Part shown: positions 7,656-16,166 of the stretch, piece after piece
How the letters are laid out: each line of letters opens with the position of its first letter
Position numbering within the stretch: the stretch's first letter is position 1
Assembly: GCA_964534315.1 (NCBI GenBank)
Contig: CAZHOV010000031.1
Location: forward strand, 1-40,039
DNA from: CAZHOV01 sp964534315
GTDB lineage: Bacteria; Bacteroidota; Bacteroidia; Chitinophagales; Saprospiraceae
Reading direction: 5' to 3'
Length of the DNA: 40,039 bases
Notes under the pieces: model-generated
Seen by the model: only the letters and a program-made list of their open reading frames with translations
What the model was told of the DNA's origin: nothing
The model's database searches: none
Position numbers and translations under genes: made by a program

Positions 7656-10068
7656 TATAGTTCATGAAGGGATAGCCGATAGCGAGGTTGAAGTTTAGAT
7701 TATCTAATCTAAAATCAGATGCTTCGCGGATAGTCCAGTAAGCGTTTTTATAGGGATCGCCTGGTTTAGGATAATTATTTCGGATGGGATACCCCATGTC
7801 TAGTCGAACTATAAAATAGGTGAAGTCTACTCTCAAACCAAACCCTGCGCCTAGTGCGATTTGATTGAGGAAATTATCCTGGATGATCAGGCCATTTTCA
7901 GGGTTTACTTCTCGGTTCCATCTCAACTGCGAGCCGATCCGGTTTTCATCTTTACTGAGTGTCCATACATTTCCGCCATCCAAAAATAAGGCTCCATTAA
8001 ATCGCCAAAAGATATTGAACCGGTACTCGGCAGTAAACTCCAGTTTGAAGTCGCCAGTCTGGTAGAAAGCTGCGGGAGGATTGGGGTCCAGGTATCCTCC
8101 CGGTCCAAGTTCCCGGATCCGCCATGCCCGGATACTATTCGGTCCTCCAACAAAAAACTGTTTAACATAGGGCACCTCTGCACTACTACCATAAGGTATT
8201 GCAATGCCCGAATTTATCCGAAAGGATAATGCAGATTTATTTTTAAACTTTTTCAGATATTGTCCGTCGAGATCTATAGAAAAAAACTTAGCAAGAGGGA
8301 TTCCAAAAAAGTTGAACGTATCTCTTCTCTCTGCCGGACGCAGGGCATTAGTAAGCGAATTGATTGCATGCACCTCCAGGCCCGATAATTCAAAGGCCCC
8401 TTTAAAAAACCAGTAATCGTTGGTTTGGGGGACATCTTTACGCCAAAAGTATTCTAAATTCCTTAAGATAATACCTGAAAATACCTGTTGAGCAACAAAA
8501 CTATTTTCTAAAAAAGGATTGTCTTTAATAATTGCTTGAAAGTTGGAAAAGGGGCGGGTGTCCAAATAATCAAGCCCCAGGTGATTGATACGGATGGTCC
8601 TGAAGGGATTGGGTTGAATATTATAGCCGAACGTGAAATTGAACTGGTTATATTGGTAGAAATCTACCAGGGAAACAAAATTATTGCTTAAGGTGATATT
8701 GCTGGTAGAGTTTTCTACCAACTGATCGTATCGTTTTCTGCCCAAAATTTTGAGTCCTTTCAATATTCTATAAAACCGAAAAGGATCGACAAATTTAGGG
8801 ATGGTAAGCTCTGCCTGGACTCTATTCTCAAAAGTGTTAATAATATCACTTCTAAAATCCCTCGGGAGTTCTATCCCCAATTGCAGATTAAAATCGAGCA
8901 ATTCGCCTCCTTTAAATAAATTCCTGTTTTTTAAATTTAGGTTAACAGCCCCACCGATCAAGGAGTTACCCTGTTGGATAGAGGTGTTTAAATCAAAATC
9001 ATATCCCAACGCCCATTTCTTTTTGGGGATCAACCGGATATCGAAATTTAAGCGGTCAGGCCGTAGGCTATCGATTTCCTGGTCGATAGCGATAAACCGA
9101 TAAAGATCCAGATTGCGAATTTGTTTATTGGTTTTATCAAAGTCGCTTTGCTTATACTTTTGGCCGTTTTTGAGATAAATCTGATCGAGTAAGACATCCA
9201 GGTTAATTCCAAAGTCGCCATCCTCACTTAAGAAATCTACATTCTTTTTGGAAATACTGTAAGAATACAATTTTTGGGAAGCACGGAAGCTTGGAAAGAC
9301 GGAGACTTTGCCTACTTCAAATGTAGGGTGGGTAGTCGTATCTTTGTATGGTAAGACCCGGAATACGGCGTTGACTTTTCCTGCATTAGTGTCTACTTCC
9401 AGTTGATCGATATAGTTGGGGTAGAAAAAAGCATATCCGCTATCCCGGAGTGTTTGAGTAACTCTTTGTACCTCTTTATTAAAGGCAGTGTAATCGACTG
9501 GTTGCCCTTCCTTTAGAAAAGCTTTTTTCCTGGTTTGATTTAAAATGCGCTCGATATTTTGGTCGGGACTTTCAAAGGTTACCTTATCGAAGTAGTAGCG
9601 GCTTTGGGGAATTATCTCGTAAGTAACCCTCATTTTTTTCTTTGTAACAGCTGTATCTATTCTGACAGTGGCATTCCAGAATCCGCGGTGCTGGAGATAG
9701 TTTTTAATGGATTGTTTGGAACTTTCCAAGCGGTCGGGATTGTATAGGGCAGGGGGTTCTGCAATTTTACGCTGAATCCACCTGGTGATTTTAGAGGGAT
9801 CCTGTTTATCTTTTGTTTTAAAATAAAACCAAAGCCGGGCCTTGGTGAGTCCAAAGAATTTTTTGTTTGGTTTAGGTGCAACTAAGGTGGATAATTGGTA
9901 GTTGAGGTCACCAATTTGACCGGTGTCCTTGTTTTTTGAAATACTAATTTTATTTTTAACGATTATTTTTTCGGAAGGAGCAAGGAATTTACTGGTATTG
10001 CAACTGCTCAGAAGAAAAAGTGCAATGGAGAAAATGATCATCCTATACTGTAAACGTCCAATATCCAT
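7645..10068 (-). CDS. tamL: TamL-type lipoprotein, BamA/TamA-superfamily outer-membrane assembly factor
   Basis: An 807 aa Omp85 protein. A lipobox LLSSC places the lipidated Cys at residue 23 (14 if ATG codon 10 is used), as in the Bacteroidota TamL branch rather than TamA or BamA. POTRA-like repeats occupy about 100-330, and the remainder is a beta-barrel. The Omp85 loop-6 motif (VRGF in BamA) appears as SIRAWRIRELGPGG. It likely helps insert outer-membrane proteins or move lipids with a TamB partner. No tamB lies in the window, although the genes are often linked. A divergent TrmH-family methyltransferase gene follows across a 74-bp gap, an arrangement I recall as common in this phylum. 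An upstream -7 element is noted separately. Confidence 0.88.
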   Translation of the reverse strand: MDIGRLQYRMIIFSIALFLLSSCNTSKFLAPSEKIIVKNKISISKNKDTGQIGDLNYQLSTLVAPKPNKKFFGLTKARLWFYFKTKDKQDPSKITRWIQRKIAEPPALYNPDRLESSKQSIKNYLQHRGFWNATVRIDTAVTKKKMRVTYEIIPQSRYYFDKVTFESPDQNIERILNQTRKKAFLKEGQPVDYTAFNKEVQRVTQTLRDSGYAFFYPNYIDQLEVDTNAGKVNAVFRVLPYKDTTTHPTFEVGKVSVFPSFRASQKLYSYSISKKNVDFLSEDGDFGINLDVLLDQIYLKNGQKYKQSDFDKTNKQIRNLDLYRFIAIDQEIDSLRPDRLNFDIRLIPKKKWALGYDFDLNTSIQQGNSLIGGAVNLNLKNRNLFKGGELLDFNLQLGIELPRDFRSDIINTFENRVQAELTIPKFVDPFRFYRILKGLKILGRKRYDQLVENSTSNITLSNNFVSLVDFYQYNQFNFTFGYNIQPNPFRTIRINHLGLDYLDTRPFSNFQAIIKDNPFLENSFVAQQVFSGIILRNLEYFWRKDVPQTNDYWFFKGAFELSGLEVHAINSLTNALRPAERRDTFNFFGIPLAKFFSIDLDGQYLKKFKNKSALSFRINSGIAIPYGSSAEVPYVKQFFVGGPNSIRAWRIRELGPGGYLDPNPPAAFYQTGDFKLEFTAEYRFNIFWRFNGALFLDGGNVWTLSKDENRIGSQLRWNREVNPENGLIIQDNFLNQIALGAGFGLRVDFTYFIVRLDMGYPIRNNYPKPGDPYKNAYWTIREASDFRLDNLNFNLAIGYPFMNYIKL

Positions 10069-10106
10069 ATCATCAAAGGCTTATGCATAAAGCTCAAAAG
10101 ACAGGC

Positions 10107-10140
10107 CAAATGTACTTAGTTTTAGAATAATTAAACCAAA
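10107..10140 (-). promoter_or_regulatory. Candidate tamL promoter
   Basis: Read on the minus strand, TACATTTG (10114-10107) matches TAnnTTTG and TTTG (10140-10137) matches the -33 element. The spacing is 22 bp, slightly longer than usual. Transcription would begin near 10100, about 32 nt before the tamL ATG. Confidence 0.45.
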
Positions 10141-10142
10141 TT

Positions 10143-10910
10143 ATGCTTTCCAAAAACAAATTAAAATGGGTTCGATCACTCAAAATGAAAAAATTCAGAG
10201 ACCTTCATCAGGCTTTTGTGGTAGAAGGGGAAAAATTGGTTTTGGAAACGCTACAGCACCCCAACGCCGCTGTTGTCGAATTATTTGCCCTTGAAGACTG
10301 GTTAAATAAACATTTTGATTTGTTAAAGAAAACCAAAATAACTTCCACAGAGATCAATTCCCGGGAATTAAAACAACTTTCTTTTTTAACCAATCCGAAC
10401 CAGGTTTTGATAATCCTCCAAAAGCGGAACCTGGAATTAGATAGCAGCTATCTTTCAACTAATTATGCGCTTTATCTAGATGGTATTCAGGACCCCGGAA
10501 ATATGGGAACGATCCTGCGGATTGCAGATTGGTTTGGAATAGAATGGGTGATCTGCTCTCCGGATACGGTGGATGTTTATAATCCTAAAGTGATTCAAGC
10601 CTCTATGGGGGCTTTTCTTAATGTAAAGGTAGTTTATAGAGATACGAGCATTTTTTCGGAAGAACTGGCAGAAATACCGGTATACCAAACATTCATGGAA
10701 GGCAATTCAATAGCAGATACCAATTTCCCGGGTTACGGAGTTATTGTAATCGGAAACGAAGGCCGTGGTATTTCCGAAGATATTCAGCAAGTTGCTCATC
10801 AAAAAATAGCAATTCCCGGTAATCACCGCTTAGGTGCAGAATCGCTAAATGCAGCTGTTTCATGTGGTATTATTTGTGCATTTTTAAGAAATCCGATACA
10901 TGGAAAATAA
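10143..10910 (+). CDS. TrmH/SpoU-family RNA 2'-O-ribose methyltransferase
   Basis: S-adenosylmethionine-dependent methyltransferase that modifies the 2'-OH of rRNA or tRNA. An N-terminal substrate-binding domain (1-~95) precedes the SPOUT trefoil-knot catalytic domain. The three SpoU motifs are present: DGIQDPGNMGTILRIADWFG (motif 1 with its conserved Asn and Arg), VIVIGNEGRGIS (motif 2) and IPGNHRLGAESLNAAVSCGI (motif 3). Length of 255 aa fits the family. It overlaps the next gene by 11 nt, suggesting translational coupling. The precise target nucleotide cannot be assigned from sequence. Confidence 0.9.
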   Translation: MLSKNKLKWVRSLKMKKFRDLHQAFVVEGEKLVLETLQHPNAAVVELFALEDWLNKHFDLLKKTKITSTEINSRELKQLSFLTNPNQVLIILQKRNLELDSSYLSTNYALYLDGIQDPGNMGTILRIADWFGIEWVICSPDTVDVYNPKVIQASMGAFLNVKVVYRDTSIFSEELAEIPVYQTFMEGNSIADTNFPGYGVIVIGNEGRGISEDIQQVAHQKIAIPGNHRLGAESLNAAVSCGIICAFLRNPIHGK

Positions 10911-11418
10911 CGAAAGCGATCCCTTAGACATAGATGAAGTAAAAGAAGGAACCGAGGAGGAGTCGGTGCTTTGGCTTAAAAATCGCTCTTTTTACCTTGA
11001 ATTTATTCCTATAGGATTGATTGTCCTTGGTTTGATCTTTAAATCGTCTGGGTTTGGGGTTTGGATGCCGGTATTTATGATCGGGGGCTTGGCTGCGGCT
11101 ATCTTGTATTTAACGTTTTCCTGGCAGCTATTCAGGGTGAAAGAATACCGGGTACCGGAATTATTATTATCAACGGTCAGCGCCGTTATTTTTCCCCTAG
11201 GGATTATCGGTTTTTTGATCGACTATCTGTATGGAGAACGTTTGGCTTATTATCTCCTTAAATACGCGCTCTATGCCGAGATTGCATTAACTTTTATGAG
11301 CATCGCCCTGTTTATCGCCCACCTTTCTGATAAAAGAGCCTCCAGCTTTTACCGCAAAATCCTGGCCCGCCTGCTTATCTTTTCCGCTATTCTTCTTCGT
11401 ATTTATTTAGGAAGTTGA
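10900..11418 (+). CDS. Small integral membrane protein, unknown function
   Basis: I do not recognise the family. The 172 aa protein starts with an acidic cytoplasmic stretch (residues 1-25, rich in Asp/Glu), then about five hydrophobic segments near 33-50, 52-73, 85-105, 115-138 and 150-170. There are no catalytic motifs or conserved Cys/His clusters. The ATG lies inside the last codons of the methyltransferase gene (11-nt overlap), so the two are probably co-translated. A continuous reading frame with ordinary codon use supports a real gene. Confidence 0.75.
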   Translation: MENNESDPLDIDEVKEGTEEESVLWLKNRSFYLEFIPIGLIVLGLIFKSSGFGVWMPVFMIGGLAAAILYLTFSWQLFRVKEYRVPELLLSTVSAVIFPLGIIGFLIDYLYGERLAYYLLKYALYAEIALTFMSIALFIAHLSDKRASSFYRKILARLLIFSAILLRIYLGS

Positions 11419-11438
11419 GGGTAATTTTTAATTTTTGG

Positions 11439-11924
11439 CTACGCCAGAAAACTTTTACCAAAACTAAGGGGGAGGAGTGAGGCACAGGAATTCAAACGAT
11501 AGATGGGGCCTGTTTCCCCCTGCATAAGCAATTCGATAGGATGTAATTGTGTTTCTTCCTGTTCAGTCAGTACTTGTCGGCAGGCTCCGCAGGGGCTGGC
11601 AGGTTCTTTAATAATTTTAGTAGAAGATTTTACCACAACTGCCAGAGCTTCTACTTTACTTCTGGGATATTGTGCATGTACGGCCGCTAAGACTGCCCGC
11701 TCGGCGCATAAACACATAGGGTAGGCTGCATTTTCCAGATTGCCGGCCATTAAAAACTGACCATTATCCAGCCTTACCGCAGCCCCTACCTTAAATTTCG
11801 AATAAGGTGCGTAAGTTTGATCTAATGCCGCTCTGGCCTTTTCAAGTAGTTGCCGATCGGCAGACGCTAACTCATCGGGATTTTCAAAGATCAGAACATG
11901 AGTATTTATAATTAATTCCTTCAT
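11439..11924 (-). CDS. cdd: Cytidine deaminase
   Basis: Zinc enzyme that deaminates cytidine and deoxycytidine to the uridines in pyrimidine salvage. The zinc/catalytic motif C-A-E (CLCAERAVLAA) and the second half PCGACRQVL give the three-cysteine, tetrameric type. The substrate-binding NLENAAYP motif precedes it. Length of about 161 aa is slightly long for this class (~130 aa), with about 25 additional residues at the N-terminus. I use ATG 11924 (MKELIINTH); the frame can be extended only to a TTG at 11930. It converges with the membrane-protein gene across 20 nt. Confidence 0.92.
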   Translation of the reverse strand: MKELIINTHVLIFENPDELASADRQLLEKARAALDQTYAPYSKFKVGAAVRLDNGQFLMAGNLENAAYPMCLCAERAVLAAVHAQYPRSKVEALAVVVKSSTKIIKEPASPCGACRQVLTEQEETQLHPIELLMQGETGPIYRLNSCASLLPLSFGKSFLA

Positions 11925-12102
11925 AGTCAATAATTAAAGTGGAGGTCTTCTTGGGTATAAGGGATCAATTTACGATTTTTTAAATATTCTTTTCTTTTTG
12001 TAAATATTTCATTCTAATATATTACCATATTTTCAAATAATTACCGAAACTTGCGTTTTAAGTAGTTCCCTGAAATCAATTTGAAATACTAAAAATAAAA
12101 CC

Positions 12103-13458
12103 ATGAATAATATCTTAATTATTGGTGCCGGGAGATCCTCTACGGCATTGATTAAATATTTACTAGAGGAAGCCCAACAGAATAACTGGTTTATTACCGT
12201 TGCGGATGCTAATCCGGAATTGGCAAAAGCTAAGGTTGCCGGACACCCTAACGGACGGGGTACCTGGTTGGATGCTACTAAGAGAAACGACCGGAGAGAC
12301 CTTATCGGTAGAGCTGATCTTATTGTTTCCTTATTACCTGCCAGCCTTCACCATGAGGTAGCCAAAGACTGTATCCACCTCAAAAAGCACCTTATTACAG
12401 CTTCTTATATTTCACAGGATATCTACCGCCTGGGNNNNNNNNNNGATAAAGCCAGTCAGCTCGAATTGATGTTTATGGGCGAAATGGGGTTGGATCCGGG
12501 AATCGATCATATGTCAGCAAAGCTAAACATCGATGATATCCATAACAAAGGCGGAAAAATTAATGCTTTTCGCTCCTATACAGGTGGGTTGGTTGCTCCT
12601 GAGAGCGATGATAATCCGTGGCACTATAAATTTACATGGAACCCTCGTAATGTAGTTCGAGCCGGGCAAGGTACCGCCCAATACCTGGAAAACGGAAAGC
12701 ATAAATATATCCCTTACAGCCGCTTATTTTCCCAATCTCAAGATCTGGAAGTTTTGGGTATGGAAGACCATGCTTATGAATATTACGCCAACCGCGATTC
12801 CATGCTTTACCGGGAAGCTTACGGATTAGAAGACATACCTAATATTTTTAGAGGGACTATCCGATACAAAGGTTTTTGTGAAGCCTGGAATGCGTTGGTA
12901 AAATTGGGATTGACAGATAGCTCTTATCCTATAGTTGATTCTCATTCGATGACCTATTTTGAGCTGGTGGAGGCTTACATCGGTAGTAATATTCCTGGTA
13001 AAACGCTAAAAGAAAAAGTAGCTCATTTCCTCAAAGAAGAACTTGATTCTGAGGTCATGAAAAAACTGGAATGGCTGGGACTTTTTAGCCGTAAGAAGAT
13101 CAAAGTAGAAAAAGCCACCCCGGCTTACATTCTGGAGAATTTGCTGCTGGAAAAATGGAAACTCCAACCAACTGACAAGGACATGATCATCATGCAACAC
13201 GAGTTTGATTATGAATTGAAAAAGGAAAAGCGCACCTTGATTTCAACTTTAATCATGAAAGGAGAGAACGCAGTGGACACCGCCATGGCCAAACTCGTCG
13301 GCCTTCCGCTTGGAATATTTGTTAAATTGATGATGTTGGGAAAGATAAAATCTAAAGGCGTACAAATTCCGGTAAATCCTGAAGTTTACAAACCCGTGCT
13401 AGAAGAACTAAAAGATTATGGAGTGGTTTTTAGGGAAAAAGATAGTTTAAGCAGTTAA
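12103..13458 (+). CDS. Saccharopine dehydrogenase, Lys9-like (contains an assembly gap)
   Basis: NAD(P)-dependent enzyme interconverting saccharopine with glutamate and 2-aminoadipate semialdehyde in lysine metabolism. The Rossmann motif at the start is ILIIGAGRSSTALIKYL. The family signature GEMGLDPGIDHMSA, the GGLVAPESDDNPWHYKF segment and the FRGTIRYKGFCEAWNAL segment resemble fungal Lys9. Ten Ns at 12435-12444 fall at codons 111-114, between the Rossmann domain and the signature. The frame stays open across them. Homologue spacing suggests the real sequence is shorter there (see findings). Whether it acts in lysine degradation or synthesis is not settled by context; no partner gene is adjacent. 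Confidence 0.85.
   Translation: MNNILIIGAGRSSTALIKYLLEEAQQNNWFITVADANPELAKAKVAGHPNGRGTWLDATKRNDRRDLIGRADLIVSLLPASLHHEVAKDCIHLKKHLITASYISQDIYRLXXXXDKASQLELMFMGEMGLDPGIDHMSAKLNIDDIHNKGGKINAFRSYTGGLVAPESDDNPWHYKFTWNPRNVVRAGQGTAQYLENGKHKYIPYSRLFSQSQDLEVLGMEDHAYEYYANRDSMLYREAYGLEDIPNIFRGTIRYKGFCEAWNALVKLGLTDSSYPIVDSHSMTYFELVEAYIGSNIPGKTLKEKVAHFLKEELDSEVMKKLEWLGLFSRKKIKVEKATPAYILENLLLEKWKLQPTDKDMIIMQHEFDYELKKEKRTLISTLIMKGENAVDTAMAKLVGLPLGIFVKLMMLGKIKSKGVQIPVNPEVYKPVLEELKDYGVVFREKDSLSS
12435..12444. other. Assembly gap (run of 10 N)
   Basis: Ten consecutive Ns inside the saccharopine dehydrogenase gene. The frame resumes correctly at GAT 12445, so the true insert length must be 1 modulo 3 if the gene is intact. 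A round number of 10 suggests a placeholder rather than a measured length. Confidence 0.99.
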
Positions 13459-13477
13459 TAAAGGATTACTAACTTCA

Positions 13478-14818
13478 CTATAAAACCCCTGGTCGAATAC
13501 CAATTTTTCGATACACTAACCATCCAGTAGCAGCATGGGAGAGGATAAGTCCTATTCCCCTGCCGATAGCAGCCCCTTCCATACCGATTACTGGGATTAA
13601 CACCCATTCTAGGATAAAGCTCAAAATCATGGTAGCCAAAAGAATATAAAATACCGATTTTCCATACCCAACCATCATTAATAAATAGGAGGAAGGTCCA
13701 ATAAAAACATAACCCAGCTGGGCAATGCCCAAAATGAGCAAAGCTGTATAACCTTCCTGAAAAGAGGCGCCGAATAGTGAAAGAATCCATTGACCGAAAA
13801 ACAAATAGATGAACAGTAACCCCAGGGATGGCAACAGCATCAGGCGAGTCGATTTGGTATATAATTTCTGCAGGTCTTTCAGTTGATTTTGAGCATGAAA
13901 CTTTGAAAAGAGAGGAGCAATGACGGTAATCACGATATTGAATGACAATAGGATCAATTCTCCCAATTTTAAGGCAATGTTGTAAATACCAACCTCTTCC
14001 ATACCTTCTAATTTGCCGAGCAGCAGAATATCCATCCGTATGGTTAGCGCATTGATGAAGGAGGCAAGAAAGAAAAAACTCAGATGATGGAACCAACCAT
14101 TAAAATCATAGCGCGGTTTAAGGTTCGGTTTGAGGTATTTTCCACCTCTATGAAAAAACAAGTATAGAGAAGCCAAAAACATGACACCAAAACTAATAAC
14201 CCCGGCAATAGTAGCTTGACTTGCTTTAAAATCCAGGGGATCAAGCCAATAAAATAAAAGCAATAATAGGAGCAGGAGGACTGGTTTAATCAACCTGTCA
14301 GGTATTTGGCTGGTCAGCACATGCTGCAATCCTCGAATGGCGCTCAAAAAGACGAGGCTTAGTGAAAATAGAGGCAGAGCTATCAGTCCTATGGCAAAGA
14401 GAGATCTATTTTCCCGAAAATCAGCCGAGTGACTATTGGATATCCAAAACCAAAAAATAGCACCTAGTACTAAAATGAGTAGCAATACAAAGAATGGAGC
14501 TGTGATCATTAATCCTTTTAAATACCGTTTTTTATCTGTTGCCAAATAGCTAGGGGTATCTTTGATCAGAAGATCGTCAACTCCGAAAGTACCTGCCGTA
14601 GCCAGCACCGTTATCCACGTAAACACATAGGTATACCTTCCGTATTCTTCAGCCCCTAATAACCGGGCTAATAAAAGCCCTGTGCCGAAGGTGACCATCA
14701 TAGTGAATAGCTGAAGTACAAAAGTCCAGGAAATTCCCTTTATCAAATATCGTTTTAAAGGTTGATCATTCTCGAAACCAAAAATAGATTGGATCAGTTT
14801 TTGAACAAGCTTACTCAT
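13478..14818 (-). CDS. Wzx-type polysaccharide flippase (MOP superfamily)
   Basis: A 446 aa polytopic membrane protein with about 12 or more hydrophobic segments, beginning ISWTFVLQLFTMMVTFGTG. It has the charged loop ARLLGAEEYGRY typical of the polysaccharide-biosynthesis/O-antigen flippase family. It would move lipid-linked oligosaccharide across the inner membrane. It overlaps the upstream glycosyltransferase by 4 nt (ATGA), so the two form an operon and likely serve the same surface glycan. No polymerase or further transferase is adjacent, so the locus looks minimal. Its 3' end faces the saccharopine dehydrogenase gene across 19 nt. Confidence 0.85.
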   Translation of the reverse strand: MSKLVQKLIQSIFGFENDQPLKRYLIKGISWTFVLQLFTMMVTFGTGLLLARLLGAEEYGRYTYVFTWITVLATAGTFGVDDLLIKDTPSYLATDKKRYLKGLMITAPFFVLLLILVLGAIFWFWISNSHSADFRENRSLFAIGLIALPLFSLSLVFLSAIRGLQHVLTSQIPDRLIKPVLLLLLLLLFYWLDPLDFKASQATIAGVISFGVMFLASLYLFFHRGGKYLKPNLKPRYDFNGWFHHLSFFFLASFINALTIRMDILLLGKLEGMEEVGIYNIALKLGELILLSFNIVITVIAPLFSKFHAQNQLKDLQKLYTKSTRLMLLPSLGLLFIYLFFGQWILSLFGASFQEGYTALLILGIAQLGYVFIGPSSYLLMMVGYGKSVFYILLATMILSFILEWVLIPVIGMEGAAIGRGIGLILSHAATGWLVYRKIGIRPGVL

Positions 14819-15981
14819 ACGCTTTTATCTCCTGTTAAACATTGTTGATAGAAGCGGTCGAAAGCTTTTCCTACGGCCAGAATGCTGAATTTTTGCTCCA
14901 TTTTTTGTTTGATCTGTTTCGGATCAAAACGTCCGGAGTGATCCAGAAGCTGCTCTACGGCCTTGCGTAATCCTTTCTGGTCGTTTTTTGGAAGAATGAT
15001 TCCCATAGTTTCTTCTACAAAATATTCAGGTCCCCCGCAAGCGGTACAAATAACAGGTTTTCCCGCTGCCAGTGCTTCCGCAGTGGTTACGGAGAACGTC
15101 TCTACATTACTAAAACAAATGTATAAATGGGCTTCTTGCATGTGTTCCAAGACCTTCCTATTACCAAGACGGCCGTGTAAGAAAACCCTTTCCTGAAATG
15201 CTGGGTGCTGTTTGATGGCGGCTTCAATAATATCGCGATCAGGTCCGTCGCCAATAAGGTGCAATTCGAAGTCGGATCTTTTTTGGGCCATCGGCCCCAG
15301 GGCGTGGATGATCCCTGAAATATTTTTCTTGGGATCGTAAAAATCAGCGACCGTTAACAATTTTTTCCGAGGGGATAAATCTTTTTCATAAACAGGAGGA
15401 CCGGGCAGCGCCTCCACTACATTCGGAATGATGGTATAGGTGTTTTCCAAACCTAACTGCAGCATACCCTCTTTTAGAGAAGGCGAAACCACTGAAATAC
15501 CGGAAGCTTGTTGAATAACCACCTTCATTATGCGTTTCTTTAGCGAAGATAGCGACTTAAATTTATGGTCGATGTATCCGGTCCAATGCTCTGTGATGAC
15601 GTATGGAATATTCCAAAAATACTTTATCAAAAAAGCCATAACCCCTGTTCGGGTCATCATATGGACGTGGAGCAGCTTGTATGGGTTCCTTTTGGATAAT
15701 GTAATAAATGCTCTTAAGGTATATCGACTGTAGTTTACTATATTGATTACTCTTCCAATTAGCGGCAACGAAGAGGGTTTGTAGTAATAAAAATATTCTG
15801 TTACTCCGTTTATCTTGCAGTGTTCCACTTCTAAGGATCTTTCAGCATGAGGATCAGGGGTGACATACAACACATCCACCTCATGTTGTAACGCTACGGC
15901 TTGCGCGTGTTTCCTTATGAAGATGGCATTTTGCACATCGTTCTTGTCGGGATACCACCTTGGAAGAAATAATACACGCAT
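14815..15981 (-). CDS. GT4-family glycosyltransferase
   Basis: Retaining glycosyltransferase with a GT-B fold. The N-terminal domain opens MRVLFLPRWYPDKNDVQNAIF. The C-terminal nucleotide-sugar domain has KKLLTVADFYDPKKN, the HLIGDGPDR segment and the E-x7-E motif in ETFSVTTAEALAAGKPVI. At 388 aa it is a normal GT4. It is translationally coupled to the flippase (4-nt overlap). Donor sugar and acceptor are unknown. A TATCTTTG element lies 70 bp upstream on its strand. Confidence 0.88.
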   Translation of the reverse strand: MRVLFLPRWYPDKNDVQNAIFIRKHAQAVALQHEVDVLYVTPDPHAERSLEVEHCKINGVTEYFYYYKPSSLPLIGRVINIVNYSRYTLRAFITLSKRNPYKLLHVHMMTRTGVMAFLIKYFWNIPYVITEHWTGYIDHKFKSLSSLKKRIMKVVIQQASGISVVSPSLKEGMLQLGLENTYTIIPNVVEALPGPPVYEKDLSPRKKLLTVADFYDPKKNISGIIHALGPMAQKRSDFELHLIGDGPDRDIIEAAIKQHPAFQERVFLHGRLGNRKVLEHMQEAHLYICFSNVETFSVTTAEALAAGKPVICTACGGPEYFVEETMGIILPKNDQKGLRKAVEQLLDHSGRFDPKQIKQKMEQKFSILAVGKAFDRFYQQCLTGDKSV

Positions 15982-16051
15982 ATTATTGTTATTCTTGAAT
16001 GGGCCTTAGGGATTGTTTCTTAACCCCGCCTGTTACGCAGGACTTTGGAAC

Positions 16052-16059
16052 CAAAGATA
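16052..16059 (-). promoter_or_regulatory. Candidate -7 element for the GT4-flippase operon
   Basis: TATCTTTG on the minus strand (16059-16052) is identical to the rpsP -7 box and lies about 70 bp before the GT4 start. I find no matching TTG at the usual distance. The site overlaps the palindrome CTTTGGAACCAAAG. Confidence 0.35.
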
Positions 16060-16112
16060 CACAGCTTTATTTATGCGATAAGTCATGGACCTTCTGCCTT
16101 TTTAATATTTTA

Positions 16113-16165
16113 ATTGCACATTGCACATTGCACATTGCACATTGCACATTGCTCATTGCACATTG
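16113..16165. repeat. Heptanucleotide tandem array (ATTGCAC)n
   Basis: Seven consecutive 7-bp units ATTGCAC from 16113 to 16161, one of them varied (ATTGCTC at 16148-16154), plus a partial unit ATTG. The array ends one base before the stop codon of the minus-strand agmatinase gene (stop 16167-16169). It is a simple-sequence repeat, potentially variable in copy number. On the gene's own strand the unit reads GTGCAAT. Confidence 0.95.
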
Positions 16166-16166
16166 A

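Noticed and set aside
12435..12444. Frameshift or pseudogene in saccharopine dehydrogenase
   Set aside because: The reading frame continues correctly on both sides of the Ns and family motifs follow in frame, so it is an assembly artefact.
13455..14096. 213-codon minus-strand frame inside the flippase gene
   Set aside because: The flippase frame gives regular TM segments and a 4-nt overlap with its neighbour; the alternative frame gives mixed sequence and no start context.
16113..16165. CRISPR array
   Set aside because: The units are 7 bp with no spacers; it is a simple tandem repeat. No cas gene is nearby.
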